Both the position numbers and the translations under genes were made by a program. A DNA stretch of 64,000 nt from Nibribacter koreensis. GTDB taxonomy: Bacteria; Bacteroidota; Bacteroidia; Cytophagales; Hymenobacteraceae. The notes beneath the pieces were generated by a model. The model had not been told where the DNA came from and ran no database searches. It worked only from the letters and a program-made list of their open reading frames with translations. Of the stretch, positions 17,605-26,653 are shown one piece after another (the stretch's first letter is position 1; the number at the start of each line of letters is the position of its first letter). Location: contig NZ_BAABGX010000002.1 of assembly GCF_039541795.1 (NCBI RefSeq), positions 1,426,001-1,490,000 of the forward strand, in the 5' to 3' direction.

Positions 17605-19890
17605 ATGCAGGGAGCCTATTGTTACGGATACGGTAGAAGAGGAGTAAGTGAACACATGCAAAATTATCACAACCATCACGTTGACCTATCCAACTGTGAC
17701 AATGAGCCCATCCACCAGATTGGCCGAATACAACCCCACGGCTTTTTAGTTATTCTAGACAAGGATTCCCTGCAAATGGAGCAGGCCAGCAAGAACATCT
17801 CTTCTTTTCTGCCGCTTGCCTTTGAGGAGGTGGTGGGCCAAAACCTGTCAACGCTTCTTTCTGGGGACCAGCCTGACTTCAATCCAGAGCAAACCGGCAC
17901 CCGCCTGCTTTCATTACTGGGTACCCTGTTCACCGCACACCTGCATCTTTCTGGCACCAAGCTTATTCTGGAGTGTGAACCCTATGTGGCTTACCCAGAC
18001 AGGGAGAAGTTGCGCCATAACCGCATTCTCTGCGAGTTGCATAACACCCTCAATCAACTAGACGCTCTGGTGCCGGTGGCATTGGCTGTAGCGCATACAC
18101 TTAGAGACATTCTAGGATATGACCGGGTAGACATCACCAAGTTTGACCAGGAATGGAACACGGACGTCATCGCTGAAAGCAAAGAAGAGCACCTGCCTTC
18201 CTTTGAAAGGCACCACTTTCCGGCCACAGACATACCAGCGCCGGCCCGAGACTTGCTTAGGCAGAAGCATGTGCGCCAGATTCCAGACGTGAACGCCCAG
18301 GCGGTAGAGATCTACCCATACGTGAATCCTGACACCGGTACTCCCGTCAATATTTTACGCTCAGAGTTAAGGAATCCTTCTGAAATCCATTTAGAATACA
18401 TCAGGAATACGGGTGTTACGGCTACCATCTCGTTTTCCATCATTGTCAAAAACCAGCTCTGGGGAGTGGTAGCCTGCCATAACGTGGCGCCTACTTTCAT
18501 TGACATCTGGCGCCGGCAACTCTGTGACGTGGTTTGCAAAACGCTGGGGAACGCCATTGCCTCTATCCAGGAAAAGCGAGACTTGCACCAGTTTAACCAG
18601 TACAGGCAGGTGGAGCAGACGTTGATTGGATACCTGAACAATGGCATGACCATGGCAGAGGGCTTGTTCTCCCAGCCCTTGACGCTGTTAGACCTCACAG
18701 AAAGCCAGGGAGTGGCCTTGATGCTGGAAGGTGAGGTCACCCGCTTAGGACAGACACCACCTGAGGCAGAACTCCGGGAACTCTTTCATTGGCTTTCTGA
18801 GCATGTTTCTGAGGGCGTGTATCATACCCGGCAATTGTCAACGGATTGGCCAGCCGCGGCTTCTTTCAAAGAGCAGGCCAGTGGCTTGCTGGCCCTGGAG
18901 ATGTCCAGATACAACCAAGAATATCTCCTTTTCTTTAAACCCGAAATCACCGAGAACCGCATCTGGGCTGGCAACCCTGAGAAGCCCATGCTAGGCAACG
19001 GGCTCCATATCCATCCTAGAAAGTCCTTTGAAAAGTGGGTGGAAGTAATCAAGGGCAAGTCACAGCCCTGGAGTGTGAACGAAGTAGAGATAGCCCAGGT
19101 ACTGTTAAAGGACCTCATGGCCATCCTGCTCCGCAACCAGGCGGTTGCCTTGCAGAATCTGAACGAGGAGCTTTTGCTAAACGCAGAGCAGTTGCGCATA
19201 AAGAATGCCCAGTTAGAGGATTTTGCCTATATCATATCGCATAATCTGCGCTCTCCCCTGGCCAACATCAAGGGCCTGCACCAATTCTATGTAGAGGAGC
19301 CCAGTGAGGAAACGTCTGCCTACGTCATGGATAGCATTAAGCGCATAAGTGACAACATAGGAGAAACCCTGGACGACCTAAATGTGATCTTAGAGACGCA
19401 CCTGGTCCAGCAACTGCCACAAGAAGAGGTCCACCTAGAGGAGTTAATCCAAAAAGAGACGCAAAACCTGGAAGCAATTCTAGAGCAAACCCAGGCCAAG
19501 GTGGTGCAGCAACTCGACGTGCCTACCATTTACATGCCAAAGCTTTACCTGCAAAGCATTCTGCATAATTTCATTTCAAACGCGCTCAAGTATCGGTCCC
19601 CAGAAAGGCCACCAGTCATTACCATCAAAAGCTGGCGTACAGAGAACACCCTCCACCTTTCTGTACAGGACAACGGCATTGGCATGGACCTTGAAAAAAT
19701 GGGCGGTAAGTTGTTTGGCTTGTACAAGGTGTTTCATAAGACCGACCAGTCTAAAGGCTTAGGCTTGTATCTGACCAAAATGCAGGTGAAAGCTCTGGGG
19801 GGCACCATTACCGTAGACAGCAAGCCAGGAGTAGGCACTACCTTTACGGTTCATTTCAACCAAATAAACTACACTCCAGAAACCCGCTAG
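17605..19890 (+). CDS. Bacteriophytochrome sensor histidine kinase
   Basis: A 761-residue red/far-red light receptor. The N-terminal VDLSNCDNEPIHQIGRIQPHG region (spanning about residues 26-46) carries the biliverdin-attaching Cys and the PAS domain start. A GAF domain (~150-315, with DRVDITKFDQEW and the pocket motif FPATDIPAPAR) and a PHY domain (~325-510) follow. A kinase module has H-box FAYIISHNLRSPLANI (His about residue 546) and ATPase boxes NFISNALKYRSPE, DNGIGMD and KGLGLYL. No receiver domain, response regulator or haem oxygenase gene is adjacent. An alternative start is ATG 17656 (MQNYHNHHVDLS). Confidence 0.93.
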   Translation: MQGAYCYGYGRRGVSEHMQNYHNHHVDLSNCDNEPIHQIGRIQPHGFLVILDKDSLQMEQASKNISSFLPLAFEEVVGQNLSTLLSGDQPDFNPEQTGTRLLSLLGTLFTAHLHLSGTKLILECEPYVAYPDREKLRHNRILCELHNTLNQLDALVPVALAVAHTLRDILGYDRVDITKFDQEWNTDVIAESKEEHLPSFERHHFPATDIPAPARDLLRQKHVRQIPDVNAQAVEIYPYVNPDTGTPVNILRSELRNPSEIHLEYIRNTGVTATISFSIIVKNQLWGVVACHNVAPTFIDIWRRQLCDVVCKTLGNAIASIQEKRDLHQFNQYRQVEQTLIGYLNNGMTMAEGLFSQPLTLLDLTESQGVALMLEGEVTRLGQTPPEAELRELFHWLSEHVSEGVYHTRQLSTDWPAAASFKEQASGLLALEMSRYNQEYLLFFKPEITENRIWAGNPEKPMLGNGLHIHPRKSFEKWVEVIKGKSQPWSVNEVEIAQVLLKDLMAILLRNQAVALQNLNEELLLNAEQLRIKNAQLEDFAYIISHNLRSPLANIKGLHQFYVEEPSEETSAYVMDSIKRISDNIGETLDDLNVILETHLVQQLPQEEVHLEELIQKETQNLEAILEQTQAKVVQQLDVPTIYMPKLYLQSILHNFISNALKYRSPERPPVITIKSWRTENTLHLSVQDNGIGMDLEKMGGKLFGLYKVFHKTDQSKGLGLYLTKMQVKALGGTITVDSKPGVGTTFTVHFNQINYTPETR

Positions 19891-19891
19891 C

Positions 19892-19929
19892 CGTTTTTGG
19901 CTTGTTTTCTGGGAAACAGGCCAAAAACG
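19892..19929. repeat. 38-bp intergenic palindrome, copy 7
   Basis: Fills the 43-bp gap between the convergent phytochrome and YjbQ genes. Only 1 nt separates it from the phytochrome stop. Confidence 0.88.
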
Positions 19930-19933
19930 CTGA

Positions 19934-20356
19934 CTATTGCCCCTGCAGCGTGACTACCACTGTGCGTTTGCCGCCTTGGTCACGGTGTTCACACAGGTAA
20001 ATACCTTGCCAGGTGCCCAGCGCCAGACGGCCGTTGGTGATGGGGACGGTGACAGAATTACCCAGCAAGGCCGCTTTGATGTGAGCCGGCATGTCATCAG
20101 GACCTTCTAGGGTGTGTTTATAATAGGGCGCGTTCTCCGGTACCATCTTGTTAAAGTGCTGCTCAAAGTCATGGCGCACGGTTGGGTCTGCGTTCTCATT
20201 GATGCACAACCCCGCCGAAGTATGCTGAATGAACACGTGTGCTAACCCCAGATCAAAATCCTCCAGTTCGGGGAGTTGCGCTTCTAGTAAATCTGTGATG
20301 AGATGAAAACCGCGCTTGACGGCGGGTAGCCTGATGGATTTCTGGAACCACTTCAT
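19934..20356 (-). CDS. YjbQ/UPF0047 family protein (secondary thiamine-phosphate synthase-like)
   Basis: A 140-residue protein with the family signature HTSAGLCINENADPTVRHDFE and the closing motif GTWQGIYLCEHRD. YjbQ proteins show weak thiamine-phosphate synthase activity in vitro, but their cellular role is unsettled. It lies 11 bp downstream of the beta-helix lipoprotein gene on the same strand, so probably cotranscribed. Confidence 0.93.
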   Translation of the reverse strand: MKWFQKSIRLPAVKRGFHLITDLLEAQLPELEDFDLGLAHVFIQHTSAGLCINENADPTVRHDFEQHFNKMVPENAPYYKHTLEGPDDMPAHIKAALLGNSVTVPITNGRLALGTWQGIYLCEHRDQGGKRTVVVTLQGQ

Positions 20357-20367
20357 GGAATGGGGGA

Positions 20368-21771
20368 TTAGTCTATTACTTCTAGGGCACCAACGTCTGG
20401 CATGGTCTTGTCGCGCTCTTTGGCTTCATAGTCCAGCAAGATGTTATTGAATGGCGTGCCCGCTTTGTTGGCCGGTGAGAGTTTGATAATCTGGAAATCA
20501 AACTTGGGCGCATCCCTGAACTTGGGGTCTACGTTGATTTGGTTGTTGTTGCCTGCCAGGTCAGCGGCGTAGGCCACCGTCTTCACAAAGGAATGCTTAA
20601 TGCTCTTGGCAGAACCTAGCGTGGCCGGGCCAAATCGGAGCTCCTCGTCCTGCCTTCCCCAGAGAATGCTGTTCACCACTTCTACCTGGTACGCCGCCTT
20701 TCTGGTGGTACCCAACTCCTCACTAAACACAAAGGACGGCGAGAAACGCACGAAGTCATTGGCGTAGTTGGCCAGCGTACTGAAGTAGATTTTATACTGT
20801 CCGCCGCCTAAGCCTGCCAGTGCATATTCCCCGGTATTGGTGATGATGCTATTGATAAGGGTAACGTTTCCTCCGTGGCTCAAGACCCCTGATTGGAGCA
20901 TGGTTTTAATGAAGGTCTGTTCCAGCGTGATGGAGGGAATTTGGTTTCCTTCGGCTTTCAGGAAAATGCCCGTGACCGCGTTTTTAATCTCTATGTACTG
21001 CAGTTTATTGCCCGTGCTAGTAGGGCCAAACTCTAGTCCCTGCCATTGGCCGGGAGCGTTTCTATAGTCTTCTTCCTGCCGAACCTGCTGAAAGCGCACC
21101 CGCTCTTTCTCTTCGCCGCGTACTAGAAGCGTGCCCAGCACTTTGAGCTTGGCGTTCTTGTGCAGGTGAATCTGGGCGCCTTTCTCAATAATTAAGGTAC
21201 AGCCCGCCGGCACCGTCACTGAGTCATAAATGACATGCGCCTTGCTGGCCGTCCAGGTTTCGGCGCAGCCCGCCGTGTATTTTCTGTAGAAGGCCGCGTT
21301 CTGGCCATAGGCCTCCAGAATGACCTGCTGTTGGTTTCCGTTGGTGAGGAACTGGATGGAGTCTCTCACCAGAAACGGTTGGTTGTCTGCGGTGGGATTG
21401 ATGGTGGCTTTAACCAGCAGCAAAAGGCTGTCGCCGCCCCGCACTTCCACGCTTTCCAGCAAGGGCCCTGGCCTGCCGTTCACAAATACTTGAAAAGGGG
21501 AGGCACCCATGCCCGCCACCTTAATCTCTGAGATGCGCACTGCGTTTTGGTTGCTGTTGTGAACCTTCAGGCGCTTGGTCACACTGCCTACCTGTGTAAA
21601 GACCGTGTCAAACACCACCGTATCCGCCTCAAACCGAAGCATAGCGTTAGCGTCTGGGGTAAATTCTTCATCCTTAGGAGTGCACGCAACAACGCTCCAT
21701 ACCCCAAACGCCACAATCGCTAAGCTTTTAAGCCAGGATTGCCATAGAGATGTAGTGATTTGCTGGGACAT
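20368..21771 (-). CDS. Lipoprotein with right-handed parallel beta-helix domain
   Basis: A 467-residue protein with a lipoprotein signal (FGVWSVVAC). Residues ~45-150 look like an Ig-like beta domain (ADTVVFDTVFTQVGSVTKRL, a pattern common in Bacteroidota lipoproteins). Residues ~185-400 show repeating short strands (TLIIEKGAQIHLHKNAKLKV ... GNVTLINSIITNTGEYAL) typical of a parallel beta-helix. It ends with MPDVGALEVID. Probably surface or periplasmic; binding partner unknown. Confidence 0.85.
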   Translation of the reverse strand: MSQQITTSLWQSWLKSLAIVAFGVWSVVACTPKDEEFTPDANAMLRFEADTVVFDTVFTQVGSVTKRLKVHNSNQNAVRISEIKVAGMGASPFQVFVNGRPGPLLESVEVRGGDSLLLLVKATINPTADNQPFLVRDSIQFLTNGNQQQVILEAYGQNAAFYRKYTAGCAETWTASKAHVIYDSVTVPAGCTLIIEKGAQIHLHKNAKLKVLGTLLVRGEEKERVRFQQVRQEEDYRNAPGQWQGLEFGPTSTGNKLQYIEIKNAVTGIFLKAEGNQIPSITLEQTFIKTMLQSGVLSHGGNVTLINSIITNTGEYALAGLGGGQYKIYFSTLANYANDFVRFSPSFVFSEELGTTRKAAYQVEVVNSILWGRQDEELRFGPATLGSAKSIKHSFVKTVAYAADLAGNNNQINVDPKFRDAPKFDFQIIKLSPANKAGTPFNNILLDYEAKERDKTMPDVGALEVID

Positions 21772-21800
21772 TTTAAGGTGGTTGGAAATTTGAAGATTGC

Positions 21801-22448
21801 TTATTTAATACTCTCTTTTAGTACTGTATCTGACTGAACAATTGTCCCGTCATGTTTAATGTTAGTGAGGGTTCTTTTATACGTGATGGTATTTACGCCC
21901 AACGCATCTTCACTTTTGTAGTTGTCTTCTGAGAGCAATTCATAGGCACTGTCATTGATAAATCTACCAAAAGCAGTCTCATAATAACCACCGTCTCCAC
22001 AACTCCCCGCCACCTTGAAACGGCTGATTAGCCTGCCTTCCTTAGAAAATATGGAGTAGTCAATCTGGTCACAGTACTCACCCTCACTCTGCGATAGAAT
22101 TGTAAATTCTATTAATCCACGAGAGCCTGATTGTTTGGAATGAAAGAAGTTCTCACTCAGGTCATCATATTGGGCAAAGCGGTTAGGGCTTGTATCTTGA
22201 TGAATTTGGAAGAAAGAAAGACTGTCTAATTTTTGATAAACGGTATTTCTTTCTTCCCAGTCAAGGGTATCTATTGAGAACTCTGCCAAATTCTTAAACT
22301 TGAACCTGTCTTCAAGTACCGCTACGTTTAGACGGTCATGCTCTACCTCCTTTTCCTGCTGGTTCATTTCTTGCTTTTTGCTCATACAAGAAGATAGGAG
22401 AGTAATAGTTAAACCAAGCGAAATCTGAAGATATTGTATTCGGCTCAT
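21801..22448 (-). CDS. Hypothetical lipoprotein
   Basis: A 215-residue protein when started at ATG 22448 (MSRIQYLQISLGLTITLLSSC, Cys about residue 21). The frame is open to 22544, but that part is the translated palindrome copy 8 and is not protein. A TATACTTA box ends directly before this ATG. An ATG at 22475 is an alternative. The mature part has Asp/Glu-rich and Tyr-rich segments (EGEYCDQIDYSIFSKEGRL). No family recognised; AT-richer than its neighbours. Confidence 0.68.
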   Translation of the reverse strand: MSRIQYLQISLGLTITLLSSCMSKKQEMNQQEKEVEHDRLNVAVLEDRFKFKNLAEFSIDTLDWEERNTVYQKLDSLSFFQIHQDTSPNRFAQYDDLSENFFHSKQSGSRGLIEFTILSQSEGEYCDQIDYSIFSKEGRLISRFKVAGSCGDGGYYETAFGRFINDSAYELLSEDNYKSEDALGVNTITYKRTLTNIKHDGTIVQSDTVLKESIK

Positions 22449-22481
22449 TAAGTATAAAGAAAATTGAGGCTTCATCCTCTC

Positions 22482-22519
22482 CGTTTTTAGCCTGTTTCCT
22501 GAAAAATAGCCCAAAAACG
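22482..22519. repeat. 38-bp intergenic palindrome, copy 8
   Basis: Lies directly downstream of the prfA terminator and upstream of the lipoprotein gene, both on the minus strand. Confidence 0.85.
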
Positions 22520-22524
22520 CCACA

Positions 22525-22554
22525 AACAAAAAAGCGCAACCCATTGGGTTGCGC
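22525..22554 (-). terminator. Rho-independent terminator of prfA
   Basis: On the minus strand, stem GCGCAACCC / GGGTTGCGC with a 3-nt loop is followed by TTTTTTGTTTG. Confidence 0.93.
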
Positions 22555-22573
22555 TCCTCTATTCTATATATGC

Positions 22574-23647
22574 TTATGCCTGGGCGCCTTCTTTCAAGCG
22601 TTCGGCGTTCTCAGCTATTCTTAGCTGTTCCACAAACTCGTCAATACCGCCGTCCATTACAGTAGGAAGGTTGTATACCGTCAAGCCAATGCGGTGGTCG
22701 CTTACGCGGCCTTGCGGGTAGTTGTAGGTTCTGATTTTGTCTGAACGGTCGCCACCGCCCACCATGCTCTTGCGCTGGGCGCCTTCAATCTCGTTTTTCT
22801 TGGCCAATTCCTGCTCATAGATACGGGAACGCAACACAGCCAAGGCCTTGTCAAAGTTCTTCATCTGTGATTTCTGGTCCTGGCACTGGGCCACCAAACC
22901 AGTAGGTAAGTGGGTCAAGCGAACGGCAGAATACGTGGTGTTCACTGACTGCCCACCCGGTCCCGAAGAACAGAACAAGTCCTTCCGGATGTCATTCATG
23001 TTCAGGTCAATGTCCAGTTCCTCCACTTCGGGTAAAACTACCACAGAGGCCACCGAAGTGTGGATACGACCCGCCGTCTCCGTAGCTGGTACGCGCTGTA
23101 CGCGGTGCACGCCAGACTCAAACTTGAGCTTGCCGTACACGTCTTCGCCTTTGATGCCTACAATGACTTCTTTGTAGCCACCGGCAGTACCTTCCATCAC
23201 GTCAATCACCTCCATTTTCCAGCCCTGCTTTTCAGCAAAGCGGCTGTACATGCGGTACAGGTCACCAGCAAACAGAGAGGCCTCATCGCCACCGGCGCCG
23301 GCTCTAATCTCCATGATGATGTCCTTGCTGTCATCTGGGTCAGTAGGGATTAGCATCTCTTTCAAAGACTCTTCCATCTGGTTGCGCTGTGGTAACAGCT
23401 CGTCCAGTTCCTCTTTGGCCATCTCCCTGAAATCCTCGTCCTTCTCGGTGGCAATGACTTCTTTGGTATGTTCAATGTTGCTCAGCAACAGTTTATAGCG
23501 CTCGTATTCGGCCACGATCTTTTCCAGGTCCTTGAACTCCTTGTTCAGGGACTTGTATTTTTTCATATCACTAACCACGTCCGGCTGGATCAGTTGTTGG
23601 CTCACGTCCTCAAACCGAACCTTGATCGCTTCCAGTTTATCTAACAT
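22574..23647 (-). CDS. prfA: Peptide chain release factor 1
   Basis: A 357-residue class I release factor for UAA and UAG codons. The GGQ loop is seen in GPGGQSVNTTYSAVRLTH, and the stop-recognition tripeptide is PAT (VPATETAGRIHTS), the RF1 rather than RF2 (SPF) type. N-terminal coiled helices and the C-terminal domain are complete. The mRNA has a consensus TATCTTTG box 25 nt upstream and a strong terminator, so this is a single-gene unit. Relevant to the in-frame UAG at 45084, since RF1 would act there. Confidence 0.97.
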   Translation of the reverse strand: MLDKLEAIKVRFEDVSQQLIQPDVVSDMKKYKSLNKEFKDLEKIVAEYERYKLLLSNIEHTKEVIATEKDEDFREMAKEELDELLPQRNQMEESLKEMLIPTDPDDSKDIIMEIRAGAGGDEASLFAGDLYRMYSRFAEKQGWKMEVIDVMEGTAGGYKEVIVGIKGEDVYGKLKFESGVHRVQRVPATETAGRIHTSVASVVVLPEVEELDIDLNMNDIRKDLFCSSGPGGQSVNTTYSAVRLTHLPTGLVAQCQDQKSQMKNFDKALAVLRSRIYEQELAKKNEIEGAQRKSMVGGGDRSDKIRTYNYPQGRVSDHRIGLTVYNLPTVMDGGIDEFVEQLRIAENAERLKEGAQA

Positions 23648-23672
23648 CTTCTGCGTTACTTAATTCAGGGGG

Positions 23673-23680
23673 CAAAGATA
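23673..23680 (-). promoter_or_regulatory. Candidate -7 box (TATCTTTG) for prfA
   Basis: The minus strand reads TATCTTTG 25 nt before the prfA ATG, a full match to the TAnnTTTG consensus. Confidence 0.6.
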
Positions 23681-23707
23681 CGAAATTTCCTGCGCAACTG
23701 GCAGTGT

Positions 23708-23745
23708 CGTTTTTAGCCCATTTTCTGGAAAACAGCCTAAAAACG
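23708..23745. repeat. 38-bp intergenic palindrome, copy 9
   Basis: Lies upstream of the prfA promoter and downstream of the plug-domain gene, both minus strand. Confidence 0.85.
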
Positions 23746-23838
23746 GGAAAAGTGCGATGCCGGATTTTAATTCTGAGACGCAGGGTTTCTTCCTTGGCCA
23801 AGCCCTGGCCTCACCATCCTACCAAGTCCCTTGTGGTT

Positions 23839-26556
23839 TTACTGAAGCCGTACCTGAATGCTGGCAGAACCTTGGCCCAGCTGGCCATAGGCTGTAAACC
23901 CTTCTACAAGGGCTCTATAGGTGGTCTGGGCATCTGCCGCAAAAAAGCTGAAGGAGGCATTGCCTTGAACATCTGTCTGCACAGAAGGGCTCCAGAAAAG
24001 GGTGGTTCTCAGGTCGGGCAGCTCTTCTTTTTGAGGTTTGTCATATAAAGGCATGTAAAACTCCCTAGCCGTTTGGTACCTGATGCCTTGGTAACCGGCC
24101 ACGCCCTTGTATTTGTAAGTAGAACTGCGGTTGCCAGAAGCGCCTTTCTTCAAGGTAACCACAATGACACCGTTGCCGCCTTGCGTGCCGTACATTACGG
24201 CAGAAGGTCCTGGTTTTATGATATGAATGTTCTCCACGTCTAAAATAGAGACACCCTTTATAAACTCCACGTCTACCGGCATCCCGTCCAATAAATACAA
24301 CGGCGGGCCAGCGCCACGCATGCTTACGTTTCCGTTGTTGATGATCAGGCCGGCTACTCGTCCTCTTAGATTTTCGAGTAGGTTTATGCCCTGGGTCAGC
24401 TCTGTAGCTTTTACTGTTTTGTCTGGACTGGTAAGAAGACCGCTGTAGAAAGGCGTTTCTGGCGCCTCCTTTTTTGCATTGATGTCTACGGTGCTTAACA
24501 AGATGCTTTTGCCAGACAACTGGTCTAGGCGTAATTGTTCACGGTTGGCTTGTAGGTAGTTCTGCTGTGCGGGTGTCACCATTTCTGGCAAAGCGTTGAA
24601 AGGGGCTCGGGCGCTCACCCGGGTCACTGGCAGGCGTTTATCCAGTCTCACTTCTAAGGGGCCTTTGCCTTTAGCAGGCTTGGCCTTTACCACAATATAG
24701 GTGCTGTCTATCAAACCATTGACCCCAAACCTGAACCTGCCTTGGGCATCTGCGGTGTCCTGGCTCATGTTGGTCACGTTTCTGAGGTCATAAAGCGTCA
24801 CCAAGGCAAAGGGCTCTGGCTTGCCAGACGGTTTTAAAACGGTTCCCCCAACGGTTAAGCTCTGCTCTAAAGGATAGGCAAGCGAAGGGAGTTTATTGGC
24901 CAAAATCTCTTTCCAGGCAAATCGTCTGAAGCCTTGCGTCAGCAGGAGATTGTCCAGTGCCAGGGCCACCTGTGGCTCTTGTGACGAAAAATAATAGCCA
25001 GGTTGCTCAATATGGCCGCGCAGATCTGAGGTAAGAAGAAAGTGCGTAAGAATGGAAGAGCCGTTAGGCGTATGCTCAACTTTTTGGGCATCTGTCACGG
25101 CTATAGAAAAATGACCCGATACCGCCTTTCCTGCATGGTCACGCGCTTGCAGACGCATGGTTACTTTCTCTCTGGGGGCATAAGCAGGCTTATCTGTTGT
25201 GAGGGATAACTGTAAGGACTGCTGGTGGTTTACAAAGAAAAGGCGTTCAGCCAAAGGATCTCCAGTCTCTGAAAAAAGCGTTAGTTGAGCCACGCCCGTA
25301 GGAAAGTTGGCTCTTGGTATGTCTACAATGAGCAGGTCTTTGGGCTGCGGTACGTGTCCGGTAAAATAGACTTTGCCGCCTGTCTGCCCCACAATGCTCA
25401 AAGACTGCGGGCGTTTGTCTCCATCCTGGTAACCTACCAGGTAGATTTTTACTTTGACGTTGTCTGGCTTGGTGTTGTCAAGGGCCAGTACTACTCCTTT
25501 TTCTTGCGCAGCTGGTAAGGGGTATACTATCTCTGACCCATCACTGTTCTTAACTCTGGCTTGGTATTGCATTCCTGGCTGGGGTACAAAGCCAAAACGA
25601 CCCATGCCAAATTTTAGGGTAGAGAAATCTGCTGCTTTTTTGCCGGTCTGGTCAAACACAGCACCCTTGACGTCTTGTCCCAGGCCAGCGCCGTTGGTGG
25701 CCTTTACACCCAGTACCGTCCACATGCCGGTCACCATCTGCCCGCTCTCTGGCAAGAACTGCACATCTAGCTGATGGCTAGGCGCAGGGATGCGAAAAGA
25801 GTGCTGGGTGGTTTTCTTACCGCCTTCAGGTTGTAGTGTAACTAGTAACTGAGTGTTTTGCGGCTTGTCAGCAGAAGGCAATAGAAATCTGAGCTGCGCC
25901 TCGCCTTTGGCATTGGTGTTGGCTTTTCTTTTGGCAGACTGTTTTCCTTCTGCAAGGGTACCGTAAGTTAAAGCGGCTGATGGAATGGCTGCCCCCTTCT
26001 GGTTTTTAAAGGTGACAGTAGCCAGAACTGAGTCTCCCTGCGCTTGTTTTTTAAACTGGAAAGTAGGCGTGGCCACTATCTCTCCGGATCTGGGGTTCCA
26101 GATTTTCAGGTTATGGTGAAAGAAGTAGTCTTCGTTAAAATTCTGCATCCAACTGGTATAGGCCCGCAGCCGGTACTGCTCTTCAGAGATGGTGTCTTGT
26201 AACATAAAGTCTCCATGCCCAACGCCGTTTTCTACGTTCACCGCAATGCGGCTGTAGACAGAATCCTCTTGGTTGAGTAGTTCTACATACAGGACCTTGC
26301 TCAGTAAACTAGGGGTGTTGTCAGTACCATTTACCAGATAGGCCTTAAACCAGATGTCATCGCCGGCGGCATAGTAGGGTTTGTCCAGGTGTAGGTATAC
26401 TTTCTCTTGCGGGTAGTTTTTCTGAAACAAGGTTAGCACCGAGAGGAGTTTGTCTAGTACAGGATTAGCCTGCCATGTTTTGGGGGAGAAGGCTGCCAAT
26501 AAAAGGAAAAACGCCAGGACAGCAGGATAAACGGTAAGCTTGAGAGGGGAACGCAT
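23839..26556 (-). CDS. Large exported protein with MG2-like domains and a TonB-dependent-receptor plug domain
   Basis: A 905-residue protein with a signal peptide. The N-terminal part has the motif PQEKVYLHLDKPYYAAGDDIW, typical of Bacteroidota alpha2-macroglobulin-like MG2 domains. A carboxypeptidase-regulatory-type beta domain follows (LEQSLTVGGTVLKPSGKPEP, residues ~565-660). Residues ~735-800 form a plug-type domain (RGAGPPLYLLDGMPVD, INLLENLRGRVAGLIINNG, YGTQGGNGVIVV) without a beta-barrel. Such proteins occur widely in Cytophagales; the role is unknown, perhaps envelope signalling or substrate handling. Confidence 0.85.
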   Translation of the reverse strand: MRSPLKLTVYPAVLAFFLLLAAFSPKTWQANPVLDKLLSVLTLFQKNYPQEKVYLHLDKPYYAAGDDIWFKAYLVNGTDNTPSLLSKVLYVELLNQEDSVYSRIAVNVENGVGHGDFMLQDTISEEQYRLRAYTSWMQNFNEDYFFHHNLKIWNPRSGEIVATPTFQFKKQAQGDSVLATVTFKNQKGAAIPSAALTYGTLAEGKQSAKRKANTNAKGEAQLRFLLPSADKPQNTQLLVTLQPEGGKKTTQHSFRIPAPSHQLDVQFLPESGQMVTGMWTVLGVKATNGAGLGQDVKGAVFDQTGKKAADFSTLKFGMGRFGFVPQPGMQYQARVKNSDGSEIVYPLPAAQEKGVVLALDNTKPDNVKVKIYLVGYQDGDKRPQSLSIVGQTGGKVYFTGHVPQPKDLLIVDIPRANFPTGVAQLTLFSETGDPLAERLFFVNHQQSLQLSLTTDKPAYAPREKVTMRLQARDHAGKAVSGHFSIAVTDAQKVEHTPNGSSILTHFLLTSDLRGHIEQPGYYFSSQEPQVALALDNLLLTQGFRRFAWKEILANKLPSLAYPLEQSLTVGGTVLKPSGKPEPFALVTLYDLRNVTNMSQDTADAQGRFRFGVNGLIDSTYIVVKAKPAKGKGPLEVRLDKRLPVTRVSARAPFNALPEMVTPAQQNYLQANREQLRLDQLSGKSILLSTVDINAKKEAPETPFYSGLLTSPDKTVKATELTQGINLLENLRGRVAGLIINNGNVSMRGAGPPLYLLDGMPVDVEFIKGVSILDVENIHIIKPGPSAVMYGTQGGNGVIVVTLKKGASGNRSSTYKYKGVAGYQGIRYQTAREFYMPLYDKPQKEELPDLRTTLFWSPSVQTDVQGNASFSFFAADAQTTYRALVEGFTAYGQLGQGSASIQVRLQ

Positions 26557-26653
26557 TTTATATAAGATTGAATGTAGGATAGATTCCTAAATATAGCGAA
26601 TTTAAGATGTGTTTTCACTCAGCCAAGCCCCTCTTTTCCTACACAAGCGTTTT

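Noticed and set aside
22449..22544. Upstream extension of the 21801-22448 gene containing FSGNRLKTE
   Set aside because: This is translated palindrome copy 8. Similar ENRPKT/ENRLKT peptides appear in many frames wherever the palindrome occurs, so they are not real proteins.
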